DNA from: Ectothiorhodospira mobilis | GTDB lineage: Bacteria > Pseudomonadota > Gammaproteobacteria > Ectothiorhodospirales > Ectothiorhodospiraceae | Direction: 5' to 3' | DNA length: 64,000 bases | Assembly (NCBI RefSeq): GCF_900114895.1 | Contig: NZ_FOUO01000002.1 | Coordinates: 1-64,000, forward strand | Shown here: positions 8,748-17,841 of the stretch, one piece after another | How the letters are laid out: each line of letters starts with the position of its first letter | Position numbering within the stretch: the stretch's first letter is position 1 | The notes under the pieces: model-generated | What the model was told of the DNA's origin: nothing | Databases searched by the model: none | What the model saw: the letters and a program-made list of their open reading frames with translations, nothing else | Made by a program: the position numbers and the translations under genes

Positions 8748-10205
8748 ATGTTGATAAAACAACCGGATGATCGGTCCCCCCACCTGATGGAGCTTGAGCG
8801 CATCAAGGAGGCCTATCCCGATCAGGCGGGGTTGGTGGATTCGGAGATGCTGCGTATCTACCTGAAGGACGCACTGCACATGTTCGCCGAGTCGGTGGAT
8901 CTGCATCTGGGGGAGCTCTCCGACGATGTGGCCGTGCTCCACGATCTGCGCCTGCCCTACGGCGAACAGGTGGTGGAGATCGATCATCTGCTCATCAACC
9001 GCAGCCTGCAGTTCACCTTGGTGGATTCCGGGTTCATGGGGGCCGAGCGGGTGAAGGTGAACGCCCTCGGCGAGGTGTTCGTCTGGTCCGACGAGGGTCA
9101 GGAATGGGTGGGCGTGCGCCGCGCCTTCCCCGAACTCTTCGAGAAGGCCGATCTGCTGGAGAAGATCCTGGCGGAGGAGCCCTGGCCGCGGCGCCTGGGG
9201 ATGCGCCTGTCCCATTCCCTGGAGGTCTGCCTGGTGCTGGGGGATGACGATCAGGTGGACGTGGAGAACGTCAGCCGCTGGGGGGACCGGGTGTTCAAGC
9301 TCAGCGAGTTCGTGCGTCACTACGAACGCGAGCGCCTGAAGAAGATCTCCCTCTCCCAGGGGGTGGTGAATGCGGTGCAGGCGGCCTTCAATCGTGTGAG
9401 CCGGGAGACGCTGCAGAATGTCGCCCAGGGACTGGCGGACCTGCATGAGCTGGAGCCCTTGGACTATCTGGAACGCTGGGAACTGGATCAGATCCCGCCG
9501 CAGGCGGCTGCGGAAGAGGCGGCCCCCGCGCAGGGCCTGTCGGAGGCCCAGACCCAACCCACCACAGAGGCACCGCCCGCGGCCCCGGAGACGGCCGATA
9601 CCCCAGCCCAGGAGGGCGGCGAGGGTGCCCCGGCCGGTAAGAAGGGCGGGGGCGGTCGATCCCGCCGCTCCCCGCGCAAGGGCAAGGGGGGCAGCGGACA
9701 GGGTGCGGCGCAGCCCGCCGATGCCCAGGCCCCCACCGGGGTGGGCGAGGCCCCGCCCGCATCCCCTTCCGGGGAGGCGGCCCCGGCCGCGGGGACCGAT
9801 CCCGCCCAGGCGGGTGGGCAACCCCAACAGCAAGAAGGTGATCGTCCCGCCGCGGCCCAGGGCGAGGCGGAGGCCTCCACTGCCGCGCACAAGCCGTCCT
9901 CCGCCGGGGGCGGCAAGGCCGCCACCAGGGGTAAGGGCCGGGGCAGCGGTGGGCAGGGCAAAGGCCCGTCCCGCTCCGGCAAGGGCGATGCAGAGCTGCT
10001 CCCCTCGTCCCGCATCGCCAGTTCCCTGAAGATGAAGACCCCTGCGTTCCTGGAGATGATGCAGGAACGGGGCTTCCTGCAACGGGATGCCGAGGGGCAT
10101 CTGGAGTTGACGGAGAAGGGGCGCCAGCATGGTGGCCGGGCCAGGGGCAAGGGCGGCAACCGCTCCTTCTCCTGGCCCCGGGAGATCCGGGACGTCCTGA
10201 AGTAG
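8748..10205 (+). CDS. NERD-like domain protein with low-complexity linker and C-terminal winged-helix-like domain
   Basis: 485 residues. Residues about 65-110 resemble the nuclease-related domain (NERD): YGEQVVEIDHLLINRSLQFTLVDSGFMG matches the family's G-E...ID-x-(hydrophobic) pattern and position. The usual catalytic E-x-K triplet (as in IE-x-KN) is replaced by D-S-G, so nuclease activity is doubtful. Residues about 245-420 are low-complexity, rich in A/P/G/Q/K with basic runs (GRSRRSPRKGKGG), suggesting nucleic-acid contact. The last 70 residues (FLEMMQERGFLQRD, LELTEKGRQHGG, FSWP) look like the small LTEKG winged-helix domain often fused to NERD proteins. The gene stands alone. I do not know its function. 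Confidence 0.7.
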   Translation: MLIKQPDDRSPHLMELERIKEAYPDQAGLVDSEMLRIYLKDALHMFAESVDLHLGELSDDVAVLHDLRLPYGEQVVEIDHLLINRSLQFTLVDSGFMGAERVKVNALGEVFVWSDEGQEWVGVRRAFPELFEKADLLEKILAEEPWPRRLGMRLSHSLEVCLVLGDDDQVDVENVSRWGDRVFKLSEFVRHYERERLKKISLSQGVVNAVQAAFNRVSRETLQNVAQGLADLHELEPLDYLERWELDQIPPQAAAEEAAPAQGLSEAQTQPTTEAPPAAPETADTPAQEGGEGAPAGKKGGGGRSRRSPRKGKGGSGQGAAQPADAQAPTGVGEAPPASPSGEAAPAAGTDPAQAGGQPQQQEGDRPAAAQGEAEASTAAHKPSSAGGGKAATRGKGRGSGGQGKGPSRSGKGDAELLPSSRIASSLKMKTPAFLEMMQERGFLQRDAEGHLELTEKGRQHGGRARGKGGNRSFSWPREIRDVLK

Positions 10206-10269
10206 GCCCGTTCCAGTGGTACCTCCCGCGGCATGCTCCACGGGATGTACCACCATAAAAAATTCTTAT

Positions 10270-10297
10270 TTGCCTCCCGGAAGCTGCCGTTTAGAAT
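10270..10297 (+). promoter_or_regulatory. Probable ahpC promoter
   Basis: TTGCCT (10270-10275) and TAGAAT (10292-10297) are 16 bases apart in an AT-rich pocket. This predicts a start near 10304, 45 bases before the ahpC ATG. A TTAG-N7-CTAG sequence overlapping and following the -10 resembles one half of an OxyR site only loosely. Confidence 0.45.
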
Positions 10298-10348
10298 GCG
10301 TCTAGGTATCTGGCGTATCCTATTTACATGCAGCGAGGAGGTGATTCC

Positions 10349-10912
10349 ATGTCCCTGATCCACACCCAGGTCAAGCCCTTCAAGGCCACCGCCTATCACA
10401 ACGGTGAGTTCATCGAGGTGACCGATGAGAGCCTCAAAGGGCAGTGGTCCGTGTTCTTCTTCTATCCCGCCGACTTCACCTTCGTCTGCCCCACGGAGCT
10501 GGGGGATCTGGCGGACCAGTATGAGGAATTCAAGAGGCTGGGGGTGGAGATCTACAGCGTCTCCACGGACACCCATTTCACCCACAAGGCCTGGCACGAC
10601 AGCTCCGCCACCATCGGCAAGCTGCAGTTCCCCATGCTCGCCGATCCCACCCTGCAGATCTCCCGGGATTTCGAGGTGCTCATCGAGTCGGACGGCCTGG
10701 CGGAGCGGGGCACCTTCGTCATCGACCCGGAAGGGAAGATCCAGATCGTGGAGATCAACGCCGGCAACATCGGCCGCAACGCGGAGGAGCTGCTGCGCAA
10801 GGTGAAGGCGGCCCAGTACGTGGCGGCGCATCCCAACGAGGTGTGCCCGGCCAAGTGGCAGGAAGGGGAGGAGACCCTGGAGCCGTCCCTGGACCTGGTG
10901 GGCAAGATCTGA
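10349..10912 (+). CDS. ahpC: Alkyl hydroperoxide reductase peroxiredoxin subunit
   Basis: 187 residues, the size of typical 2-Cys AhpC. It reduces H2O2 and organic hydroperoxides in the cytoplasm. The peroxidatic Cys lies in [16 protein letters not shown] (about residue 47) and the resolving Cys in NEVCPAKW (about residue 166). The start [11 protein letters not shown] is preceded by a strong GAGGAGG site; an upstream in-frame ATG at 10328 would add only 7 residues and is less likely. ahpF follows 113 bases downstream. A 12-bp GC hairpin in that gap may dampen ahpF relative to ahpC. Confidence 0.96.
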   Translation: MSLIHTQVKPFKATAYHNGEFIEVTDESLKGQWSVFFFYPADFTFVCPTELGDLADQYEEFKRLGVEIYSVSTDTHFTHKAWHDSSATIGKLQFPMLADPTLQISRDFEVLIESDGLAERGTFVIDPEGKIQIVEINAGNIGRNAEELLRKVKAAQYVAAHPNEVCPAKWQEGEETLEPSLDLVGKI

Positions 10913-10943
10913 GACCCGCCTTCTCCCCACCGTGGGGATCGCC

Positions 10944-10971
10944 ACGACGCCCGGGTCCTCCCGGGCGTCGT
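10944..10971 (+). promoter_or_regulatory. 12-bp perfect hairpin between ahpC and ahpF
   Basis: ACGACGCCCGGG and its exact complement CCCGGGCGTCGT flank a 4-base loop. No T-run follows, so it is more likely an mRNA-processing/stability or attenuation element than a full terminator. It could set a high ahpC to ahpF ratio. Confidence 0.55.
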
Positions 10972-11025
10972 CACGCCGGGGGCGCGCCCCCGCTACGCAG
11001 CATCACACGATGAGGTCCCGCCGGC

Positions 11026-12582
11026 ATGCTGGATGCCCGACTCAAGGAACAACTCAGGCAGCACCTGGACAAGATCAGCCAGCCCGTGGAGCTGGTGGCC
11101 ACCCTGGATGCGGGGCAGAAGTCCCGTGACCTGCACGCCCTCCTGCAGGAGATCGCGGAACTCTCGGAACGGGTGACCCTGCGCACCGACGGGGATGAGG
11201 CCCGGACCCCGTCCTTTGCCATCCGTCGTCCCGGGGAGGAAACGGGGGTGATCTTCGCCGGTATCCCCCTGGGACACGAGTTCACCTCCCTGGTGCTGGC
11301 CCTGCTGCAGGTGGGGGGGCACCCGCCCAGGGTGAGCGATGCGCAGGCACAGCGCATCCGCGCCCTGGACGAGGACCTGCATTTCGAGACCTATTATTCC
11401 CTGTCCTGCCAGAACTGCCCGGATGTGGTGCAGGCCCTGAACCTGATGGCGGTGCTCAACCCCCGCGTGCGCCACGTGGCCATCGACGGGGCCCTGTTCC
11501 AGGAGGAGGTGTCGGCGCGGGAGGTGATGTCGGTCCCCGCCGTGTTCCTCAACGGCGAGCCCTTCGACCAGGGGCGCATGACCCTGGATCAGATCCTGGC
11601 CCGGGTGGACAGCGCCTCCACGGCGCGGGAGACGGAACGCCTCAATGCCATGTCCGCCTTCGACGTGCTGGTGGTGGGGGGTGGTCCCGCCGGGGCGGCG
11701 GCGGCCATCTACGCCGCGCGCAAGGGGGTGCGCACGGGCCTGGCGGCGGAGCGCCTCGGCGGTCAGGTGCTGGACACCCAGGGCATCGAGAATCTGATCT
11801 CCGTGTCCCATACCCTGGGGCCGAAGCTGGCCGCCGACCTGGAGGCCCATGTGCGCCAGTACGACGTGGACCTCATGGATCTGCAGCGGGCGGTGGCCCT
11901 GGTTCCGGCGCAGGATGCCTCCGGCCTGCATGAGGTGCGTTTCGAGTCCGGGGCCTGCCTGCGCAGCAAGTCCGTGATCCTGGCCACGGGGGCCCGCTGG
12001 CGGGAAATGGGGGTGCCCGGGGAGCGGGAGTACCGGGGCCACGGGGTGGCCTATTGCCCCCACTGCGACGGCCCCCTGTTCAAGGGCAAGCGGGTGGCTG
12101 TGATCGGCGGAGGGAATTCCGGTGTGGAGGCGGCCATCGATCTGGCGGGCATGGCGGCCCAGGTCACCCTGGTGGAGTTCATGAACGAACTGCGGGCCGA
12201 TGCCGTGTTGCAGGAAAAGCTCCGCGCCCTGCCCAACGTGCAGGTGATCCGCCATGCCCAGACCACCCGGGTGGAGGGGGACGGCAGCCGCGTGACGGGG
12301 CTGACCTATAAGGACCGGGATACCGATGCCGTGCATACCCTGTCCCTGGACGGGATCTTCGTGCAGATCGGTCTGGTGCCCAACACCGAATGGCTGCAGG
12401 GGGGCGCCGTGGAGCTCTCCGGGCGCGGGGAGATCGTCACCAATGCCCATGGCATGACCACGGTGCCCGGGGTCTTTGCTGCCGGGGACGTAACCACCGT
12501 GCCCTACAAGCAGATCGTCATCGCCATGGGGGAGGGGGCCCGGGCGGCCCTGGGGGCCTTCGATCATCTGATCCGCCGCTGA
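11026..12582 (+). CDS. ahpF: Alkyl hydroperoxide reductase subunit F
   Basis: 518 residues, matching AhpF (about 520). It is an NADH-dependent flavoprotein that regenerates AhpC. In order: an N-terminal tandem thioredoxin-fold domain with the CxxC SCQNC (Cys128/Cys131), then the FAD site [19 protein letters not shown] near residue 215. The thioredoxin-reductase-like redox centre is YCPHCDG (Cys344/Cys347), followed by the NADH site [17 protein letters not shown] and a C-terminal FAD motif [10 protein letters not shown]. All four redox cysteines are present. It forms an operon with ahpC. Confidence 0.96.
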   Translation: MLDARLKEQLRQHLDKISQPVELVATLDAGQKSRDLHALLQEIAELSERVTLRTDGDEARTPSFAIRRPGEETGVIFAGIPLGHEFTSLVLALLQVGGHPPRVSDAQAQRIRALDEDLHFETYYSLSCQNCPDVVQALNLMAVLNPRVRHVAIDGALFQEEVSAREVMSVPAVFLNGEPFDQGRMTLDQILARVDSASTARETERLNAMSAFDVLVVGGGPAGAAAAIYAARKGVRTGLAAERLGGQVLDTQGIENLISVSHTLGPKLAADLEAHVRQYDVDLMDLQRAVALVPAQDASGLHEVRFESGACLRSKSVILATGARWREMGVPGEREYRGHGVAYCPHCDGPLFKGKRVAVIGGGNSGVEAAIDLAGMAAQVTLVEFMNELRADAVLQEKLRALPNVQVIRHAQTTRVEGDGSRVTGLTYKDRDTDAVHTLSLDGIFVQIGLVPNTEWLQGGAVELSGRGEIVTNAHGMTTVPGVFAAGDVTTVPYKQIVIAMGEGARAALGAFDHLIRR

Positions 12583-12691
12583 CGCGGCCTCCCCGCCGGT
12601 GACCGCGGGGCATATCCCTGCCGCAAGGATGGCCATTGCCGCATCTCCAAGGCTATCATCTAGACTGATTTGAGGATCCCCCGGCCCCGGG

Positions 12692-15600
12692 ATGCGCCCG
12701 GAAACGGGAGGGCCCCAGGCAGGCGGAACGGAGAGACCGGCGATCATCCTGCGCACGTCCAAAGCGAAGCAGTGGCCCACGCTCCTACCGTCCTCCCTGG
12801 CGGCCCGGGTCACCCTGCTGTATGCCGCCCTGGCCGGGGTGTGGATCCTCTCCTCGGGCCGCCTGCTGGCCATGGCGGTCACCGATCCGTCCCTGCTGGC
12901 CCGCCTGGAGCTGATCAAGGGGCTGGGGTTCGTGGTGGCCACCGCCGTGCTACTGTTCTTCCTCCTGCGCACCTGGCAGGAGCGGCAGCGCCCGGATGCA
13001 GCGGCGGTCGCCGCCCGCCCGCCCCGCTTTGCCCGGGCCACCGTGGGCCTTTCCCTGATCCTGCTCTGCCTGATGTTGCTGGCCCCGGCCCTGGGGGTGA
13101 TGGTGCACCGCATCCACGCCCCCCAGCTGCTGCACGAGGCCCAGGACGACCTGGAGGCCCTGGCCTGGCAGAAGGTGCGCCACGTGCAGCAATGGGTGGG
13201 GGAACGGTACAGCGATGGGCGGGCCCTGGCGGGGCATCCCGGATTCGTGGCCCAGGCGGCCGCCCTGGCCGGGGAGACCCCGGGAAGCCTCCAGAGCCGG
13301 CGGGAGGACCTGCGCACGCGCCTGGAGGCGGTGCGTCGGCATTACGGCTACCGCGGTGTGGGGCTGCTGGATGCCGATGGGCGATGGCTACTGGAGACGG
13401 GGACCTGGGCCGCGGGGGTGGCGCCGGAGCTGTTGTCGCAGGCCACCCGCCAGCAGGCAGCGGTGCATGGACCTGCCAACCTGCCCGGGGCCTCCGCGCC
13501 CCATGCGGATTTCGTCATCCCCCTCTACCGGGATCCTCAGGGCAAGGATTCCCCGGTGGGATACCTTGCCCTGCGCATGCCCCTGCAACCGCTCCTGGAG
13601 GGGGTGTTGGGGGGGTGGTCCTCCCTGATGAAGCACGGGGAGACGCTGCTGCTGCGACCCCTGCCCGAGGGCGGCCGGCAGCGGCTGCATGCGGACGGGC
13701 GCGTCACCCTGGACCCCGCCCGCGACGCGGAGGACGGGCGCTGGTTGCAGGCGCAGCGGGGGGTGCCCGGCACGCAGTGGCAACTGCTGACCCGGGTGCG
13801 CCGGGACGAGGTGCTCCAGCCCCTGCAGACCCTGGTCTTCTGGATCACGGCCCTCACCTTCGGCGGGGTGGGACTCATCGGGCTGGCCCTGCTGCTGGTG
13901 TGGCGGCAGCAGGGACGCCTGCAGGACCTGGCCTTGCAGGCGCAGCGGGCCGAGTCGGAGCGGGCCGCCGAACAGGCCCTGCGGGAGAGCGATGCCCGCT
14001 ACCGGGCCCTGTTCGAGAACAATCATACCATCATGATGCTGCTGGATCCGCAGAGCGGCACGATCATCGATGCCAACCCCGCCGCCTGCCGTTTCTATGG
14101 CTGGGACCGGCAGACCCTCTGCGGCATGGCGATCCGCCAGATCAATCAAGCCCCGCCCGGCGAGATCCAGCGCAAACTGGACCGGGCCCGGGCCATGGCG
14201 CAACACTATTTCGCCTTCCGTCACCGCAAGGCGGACGGCTCCGTCACGGACGTGGAGGTCTATAGCGGCCCCATCGTCTTTCAGGGTCGTACCCTGCTGT
14301 ATTCCATCGTCCACGACATCAGCGAGCGCATGGAGGCGGAGCGCAAGCTGCGGGACCGGGAGCGGCTCCTGGGCATGGCCTCCCGCCTGGCCCATCTGGG
14401 GGGCTGGGCCATGGACCTGCCCGACGGGGCCCTGGAGTGGTCCGACGAGGCCTGCCGCATCCACGGTCTACCGCCGGGGACGGAGATCAACCCGGAGACG
14501 GCCCTGGACATGGTGGACCCTGCGGACCGGGAGCGGTTGGAATCGGCGCTGCGGTCCTGTGCGCAGTCGGGCCGGGTCTGCGACGAGGAGGTGCGGGTGC
14601 ACACGGCCCGGGGCCATACCCTCTGGGTACGCACCCTGGCCCAGGCGGTGCGCGACGAACAGGGGCGCATCACCCGCCTGCAGGGGGCCTATCAGGACAT
14701 CAGCGAGCGCAAGCGCAGTGAGGAGAGCCTGCGGCAATGGGCCACGGTGTTCGAGGCCACCAGCGAAGGGGTGATCATCACCGACGCCCATGCCCGTATC
14801 CTGGCGGTGAACCGGGCCTTCACACGCATCACCGGCTACACCGAGGCGGAGGTGGCGGGGGGCACGCCGGCGCTGCTGCGCTCGGGTCGCCATCATCGCC
14901 TGTTCTACCGCCGCCTGTGGGATGAGATCAGCCTCCATGGCGATTGGCGCGGGGAGATCTGGAACCGGCGCAAGAACGGAGAGGTCTATCCCCAGTGGAC
15001 CGTGATCAACGCCGTGCGCTCGGAGACGGGCCAGTTGACCCACTTCGTCGGGGTCTTCTCCGATCTCTCCGACATCCAGCAGAGCCGGGAGCAGATCGAC
15101 CGCCTGGCCCACCGCGATGCCCTCACCAATCTGCCCAACCGCCTGCTCTTCCAGGCCCGCCTGGAGCAGGCCCTGGGCTGGTGCCGTGACCACCGGGGCG
15201 AGTTGTCGGTGGTGCTGGCGGATCTGGATGGCTTCAAGCACATCAACGACAGCCTGGGCATCGGCGTGGGGGATGCCCTGCTCATGGAGATGGCGACCCG
15301 TTTCCGGGGGGTCCTGCAGGGCAACGAGGTCCTGGCGCGTCTGGGCAGTGACGAGTTCGCCGTCCTCTTGCAGGAGGAGGAGGGGGGCAGATGCCGGGCC
15401 GATCTGGTGGCGGAATCCATGCGCCAGGTGGTGCAGACCCCGGTCCAGATCGGCGAGCATGAGATCTTTGTCACCGCCAGCATCGGCATCGCCGACTTCC
15501 CCCGGGATGGGCGGGACATGCGGCAGTTGCTGCAGTTCAGCGATGCCGCCATGCACCATGCCAAGGCCCTGGGCGGCAATACCTATTGCCACTACACCGA

Positions 15601-16411
15601 GGATCTCACCGACTATGCCCGGGAGCGGGTCACCCTGGCGGCCGAGCTGCGCAGGGCCCTGGAGGGGAACGAACTGGTGCTGCACTACCAGCCCCAGGTG
15701 GATCTCATCGACGGCCGGGTGGTGGGCCTGGAGGCCCTGGTGCGCTGGCACCATCCGGAGCGGGGCATGATCTCCCCGGCCCGTTTCATCCCCATGGCGG
15801 AGGAGACGGGGCTCATCCTCCCCCTGGGCCGCTGGGTGCTCACCGAGGCCTGCCGTCAGGCCCGGGCCTGGGCCGAGACGGGTCTTGATTTCGGCAGCGT
15901 GGCCGTGAACGTCTCCGGGGTGCAGGTGCAACGCAGCGATATGGTGCAGACGGTGGCCGATATCCTCTCCGAGACCGGCCTGGATTCAGAACTCCTGGAA
16001 TTGGAGATCACCGAGACCTTCGTCATGGACCGGCGCCGGGGCGCGGCGGGCTTCCTGCGGGAACTCAAGTCCATGGGGGTGCAACTGGCGGTGGATGACT
16101 TCGGCACCGGCTATTCGTCCCTGTCCTATCTCAAGGGGCTGCCCTTCAACACCCTGAAGATCGACCAGGGCTTCATCCGCGGCATCCCCGGCGATCACCA
16201 CGACATCGCCATCGCCCGGGCCATCACCACCCTGGGGGAGAGCCTGGGCATGGAGGTGCTGGCGGAGGGGGTGGAGACGGAGGCGCAGCGGGAGGGGCTT
16301 CTGGACATGGGCTGCCACCGGGCCCAGGGCTATCTCTTCAGCCGGCCGGTGCCCGCCGCGGAGATCCCCGCACTGCTGGCGGCCCGCAGTGGTTTGCCGG
16401 CATCCCGCTGA
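12692..16411 (+). CDS. Membrane sensor with PAS-PAS-PAS-GGDEF-EAL, probable c-di-GMP phosphodiesterase
   Basis: 1239 residues. The N-terminus has three hydrophobic segments (about 33-55, 75-98, 112-136), then a periplasmic-size sensor region (about 140-380) and another membrane segment near 385-405. Three PAS domains follow (about 430-545, 550-670, 680-805). The cyclase signature reads GSDEF (near 885) rather than GGDEF. The EAL domain (about 980-1235) keeps LEALVRW, the Asn of AVNVSG, ELEITET, VDDFGTGYSS, LKIDQGF and AEGVET. So hydrolysis of c-di-GMP is likely, while the cyclase half may be weak or serve as a GTP sensor. The start at 12692 lacks an obvious ribosome site. Confidence 0.9.
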   Translation: MRPETGGPQAGGTERPAIILRTSKAKQWPTLLPSSLAARVTLLYAALAGVWILSSGRLLAMAVTDPSLLARLELIKGLGFVVATAVLLFFLLRTWQERQRPDAAAVAARPPRFARATVGLSLILLCLMLLAPALGVMVHRIHAPQLLHEAQDDLEALAWQKVRHVQQWVGERYSDGRALAGHPGFVAQAAALAGETPGSLQSRREDLRTRLEAVRRHYGYRGVGLLDADGRWLLETGTWAAGVAPELLSQATRQQAAVHGPANLPGASAPHADFVIPLYRDPQGKDSPVGYLALRMPLQPLLEGVLGGWSSLMKHGETLLLRPLPEGGRQRLHADGRVTLDPARDAEDGRWLQAQRGVPGTQWQLLTRVRRDEVLQPLQTLVFWITALTFGGVGLIGLALLLVWRQQGRLQDLALQAQRAESERAAEQALRESDARYRALFENNHTIMMLLDPQSGTIIDANPAACRFYGWDRQTLCGMAIRQINQAPPGEIQRKLDRARAMAQHYFAFRHRKADGSVTDVEVYSGPIVFQGRTLLYSIVHDISERMEAERKLRDRERLLGMASRLAHLGGWAMDLPDGALEWSDEACRIHGLPPGTEINPETALDMVDPADRERLESALRSCAQSGRVCDEEVRVHTARGHTLWVRTLAQAVRDEQGRITRLQGAYQDISERKRSEESLRQWATVFEATSEGVIITDAHARILAVNRAFTRITGYTEAEVAGGTPALLRSGRHHRLFYRRLWDEISLHGDWRGEIWNRRKNGEVYPQWTVINAVRSETGQLTHFVGVFSDLSDIQQSREQIDRLAHRDALTNLPNRLLFQARLEQALGWCRDHRGELSVVLADLDGFKHINDSLGIGVGDALLMEMATRFRGVLQGNEVLARLGSDEFAVLLQEEEGGRCRADLVAESMRQVVQTPVQIGEHEIFVTASIGIADFPRDGRDMRQLLQFSDAAMHHAKALGGNTYCHYTEDLTDYARERVTLAAELRRALEGNELVLHYQPQVDLIDGRVVGLEALVRWHHPERGMISPARFIPMAEETGLILPLGRWVLTEACRQARAWAETGLDFGSVAVNVSGVQVQRSDMVQTVADILSETGLDSELLELEITETFVMDRRRGAAGFLRELKSMGVQLAVDDFGTGYSSLSYLKGLPFNTLKIDQGFIRGIPGDHHDIAIARAITTLGESLGMEVLAEGVETEAQREGLLDMGCHRAQGYLFSRPVPAAEIPALLAARSGLPASR

Positions 16412-16418
16412 CCCCGAT

Positions 16419-16697
16419 TCAGCGTTTCAGGTCCCGGTAAAAATTCTCATGCGGGCCTACGGCCTCAAGATAGATCAGCCGTAGGCCGCTATCCCGGGTA
16501 TAGCCCAGCAGGTAGTCTTGATTCAGGCAACGGAATTTGTAAACCCGCAATGCGGCGAGGTCGCCCTTTTTCCTCTTCCCGATATCGGGATTGCGCGCCA
16601 CCTCTTCGATGGCCGCGTCCACATGGACTACTACATTGTCGTGCAGTTTCTTGTAGGAACGGGCAAAGCGACGGGTTTGGCGAATGCCCCAGGTCAC
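16419..16697 (-). CDS. RelE/ParE-family toxin
   Basis: 92 residues, usual size for the family. Seen: an N-terminal RQTRRFARSYKKLHDNVVVHVDAAI helix pair, NPDIGKRKKGDLAALRVYKFRC, and LGYTRDSGLRLIYLEAVGPHENFYRDLK, the standard RelE/ParE beta-sheet core and tail. Such toxins cut ribosome-bound mRNA or poison gyrase; which one applies here cannot be decided. The start is a GTG at 16697 that overlaps the antitoxin stop (GTGA), typical of toxin-antitoxin coupling. Confidence 0.88.
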   Translation of the reverse strand: MTWGIRQTRRFARSYKKLHDNVVVHVDAAIEEVARNPDIGKRKKGDLAALRVYKFRCLNQDYLLGYTRDSGLRLIYLEAVGPHENFYRDLKR

Positions 16698-16927
16698 GTT
16701 TGGTTTGCTGAGCGGGGCACGAAGGGCATGCTCTCATCCCGGGGTTCGGCCATGCTCATGAGGCTCTCGGCGATGAACGAGGTGGGCAGATCGGGATTGT
16801 CCATTGCCGCCCGGCCCAGCCTGGCCCAGAACTCCAGTTGACCCTGTACGGTGCGAAACTCCGCCTTGGCCGTCGTGCGGGCGGCCTGGATCAGCTCTTC
16901 ATCAATCCGCACGGAAACCGTGCCCAT
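16694..16927 (-). CDS. ParD-like antitoxin (ribbon-helix-helix type)
   Basis: 77 residues, beginning MGTVSVRIDEELIQAARTTAKAEFRTVQGQLEFWARLGRAAMDNPDLP. This is the pattern of the small TA-system ParD-family antitoxins with an RHH DNA-binding N-terminus. The C-terminal tail would wrap the toxin. It precedes and overlaps the toxin by 4 bases. A 16-bp perfect palindrome 23 bases upstream is a likely autoregulatory operator. Confidence 0.87.
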   Translation of the reverse strand: MGTVSVRIDEELIQAARTTAKAEFRTVQGQLEFWARLGRAAMDNPDLPTSFIAESLMSMAEPRDESMPFVPRSANQT

Positions 16928-16950
16928 GCCATTATCCTCCTGTTGCAGAG

Positions 16951-16966
16951 GACTACAATTGTAGTC
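16951..16966. promoter_or_regulatory. Perfect palindrome, probable operator of the toxin-antitoxin operon
   Basis: GACTACAATTGTAGTC reads identically on both strands and ends 23 bases before the antitoxin ATG. RHH antitoxins bind such short palindromes to repress their own operon. Confidence 0.65.
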
Positions 16967-16990
16967 ATCGGATGCGGCGAGTGCGAGCAG

Positions 16991-17022
16991 AAAAAAGCCC
17001 CCCGCCGCTCGCGGCAGGGGGC
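16991..17022 (-). terminator. Intrinsic terminator of the peroxiredoxin gene
   Basis: A GC-rich stem of about 11-12 bp, with one G-T pair and a very short loop (16997-17022), is followed on the minus strand by six T. It lies 50 bases past the peroxiredoxin stop codon. Confidence 0.85.
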
Positions 17023-17072
17023 CTGGGTCGTGCGCACCCTCAGGGTGCGCACGGTTCGGACAGGACCCCGGG

Positions 17073-17720
17073 TTACAGGGACTTGCGGGAGAAGTACCAG
17101 TCCACGTAATCGAAGCCTTCGTTCTCCCGGGCCTTGGCACCTTCGGCGGTCTTGGGCGGCGGCACGATCACCGGCTGGCCGGGGCACCAGGCCTCCGGGG
17201 TGGCCACGCCGTGGGCGTCGGAGGTCTGCAGGGCGTCCAGCAGGCGTACGAACTCATCCACGCTGCGGCCGTTGCTCATGGGGTAGTAGACCATGGCCCG
17301 CAGGATGCCTTCCGGGTCGATGAGGAAGGTGGCCCGCACGGCGGAGGTGTCGGCGGCACCGGGGTGGATCATGCCGTAGGCCCGGGCCACCTCCATCTTC
17401 AGGTCCTCGATGATGGGGAAGGGGATCTCCACATTGAACTTCTCCTGGATGTTGCGCGTCCAGGCCAGGTGGGAGAAGACGCTGTCGATGGACAGGCCCA
17501 GCAGTTCACAGTTGCGCTTGGCGAATTCCCCGGCCCGTTCGGCGAAGCCGATGAACTCGGTGGTGCACACGGGGGTGAAGTCCGCCGGGTGGGAGAACAG
17601 CACCAGCCACTTGCCGCGATAGTCCTCCAGGGCGCGTTCGCCGTGGGTGGTCACTGCCCGGAAGTGGGGGGCCGGGGCGTTCAGCTGGGGGAAGCCGGGG
17701 GTCTGTTCCTGGTTTTCCAT
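17073..17720 (-). CDS. Peroxiredoxin, Prx6/1-Cys-like subfamily
   Basis: 215 residues. SHPADFTPVCTTEFIGFA holds the peroxidatic Cys (near residue 51), and the TTEF rather than PTEL context plus the long C-terminal arm (SDAHGVATPEAWCPGQPVIVPPP) mark the Prx6-type subfamily. A second Cys in AWCPGQP may resolve, as in the archaeal and bacterial members. It detoxifies peroxides in the cytoplasm. It is transcribed alone, with its own terminator. Its upstream region carries an OxyR-like tetrad and an FNR-like palindrome, so peroxide and oxygen control are both plausible. Confidence 0.92.
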   Translation of the reverse strand: MENQEQTPGFPQLNAPAPHFRAVTTHGERALEDYRGKWLVLFSHPADFTPVCTTEFIGFAERAGEFAKRNCELLGLSIDSVFSHLAWTRNIQEKFNVEIPFPIIEDLKMEVARAYGMIHPGAADTSAVRATFLIDPEGILRAMVYYPMSNGRSVDEFVRLLDALQTSDAHGVATPEAWCPGQPVIVPPPKTAEGAKARENEGFDYVDWYFSRKSL

Positions 17721-17801
17721 GTCGTGCTCCTCGATGGGATGTTGTGGGTGATTTGCGATCTCGACGGAACTAAGACTAATTCCATTCTTAAATCAGGTCT
17801 A

Positions 17802-17838
17802 ATTGTATGTTGCGATGCGAAGGATAGTCAAAGGCTAT
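17802..17838. promoter_or_regulatory. OxyR-like binding site upstream of the peroxiredoxin
   Basis: The four-element pattern ATAG-N7-CTAT-N7-ATAG-N7-CTAT is matched at 14 of 16 defined bases: attg at 17802, cgat at 17813, ATAG at 17824, CTAT at 17835, with all three spacers exactly 7. It lies 82-118 bases upstream of the gene start, on the side expected for an activator. Confidence 0.55.
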
Positions 17839-17841
17839 TGA

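Noticed and set aside
10289-10330. An OxyR site in front of ahpC
   Set aside because: Only one imperfect half (TTAG-N7-CTAG) fits; the second half does not match.
12591-12610. Terminator after ahpF
   Set aside because: A 6-bp stem without a T-run; too weak to call.
10993-13317. A 774-codon minus-strand frame across ahpF
   Set aside because: Shadow of ahpF and the following gene; His/Gln/Gly-rich with no family signature.
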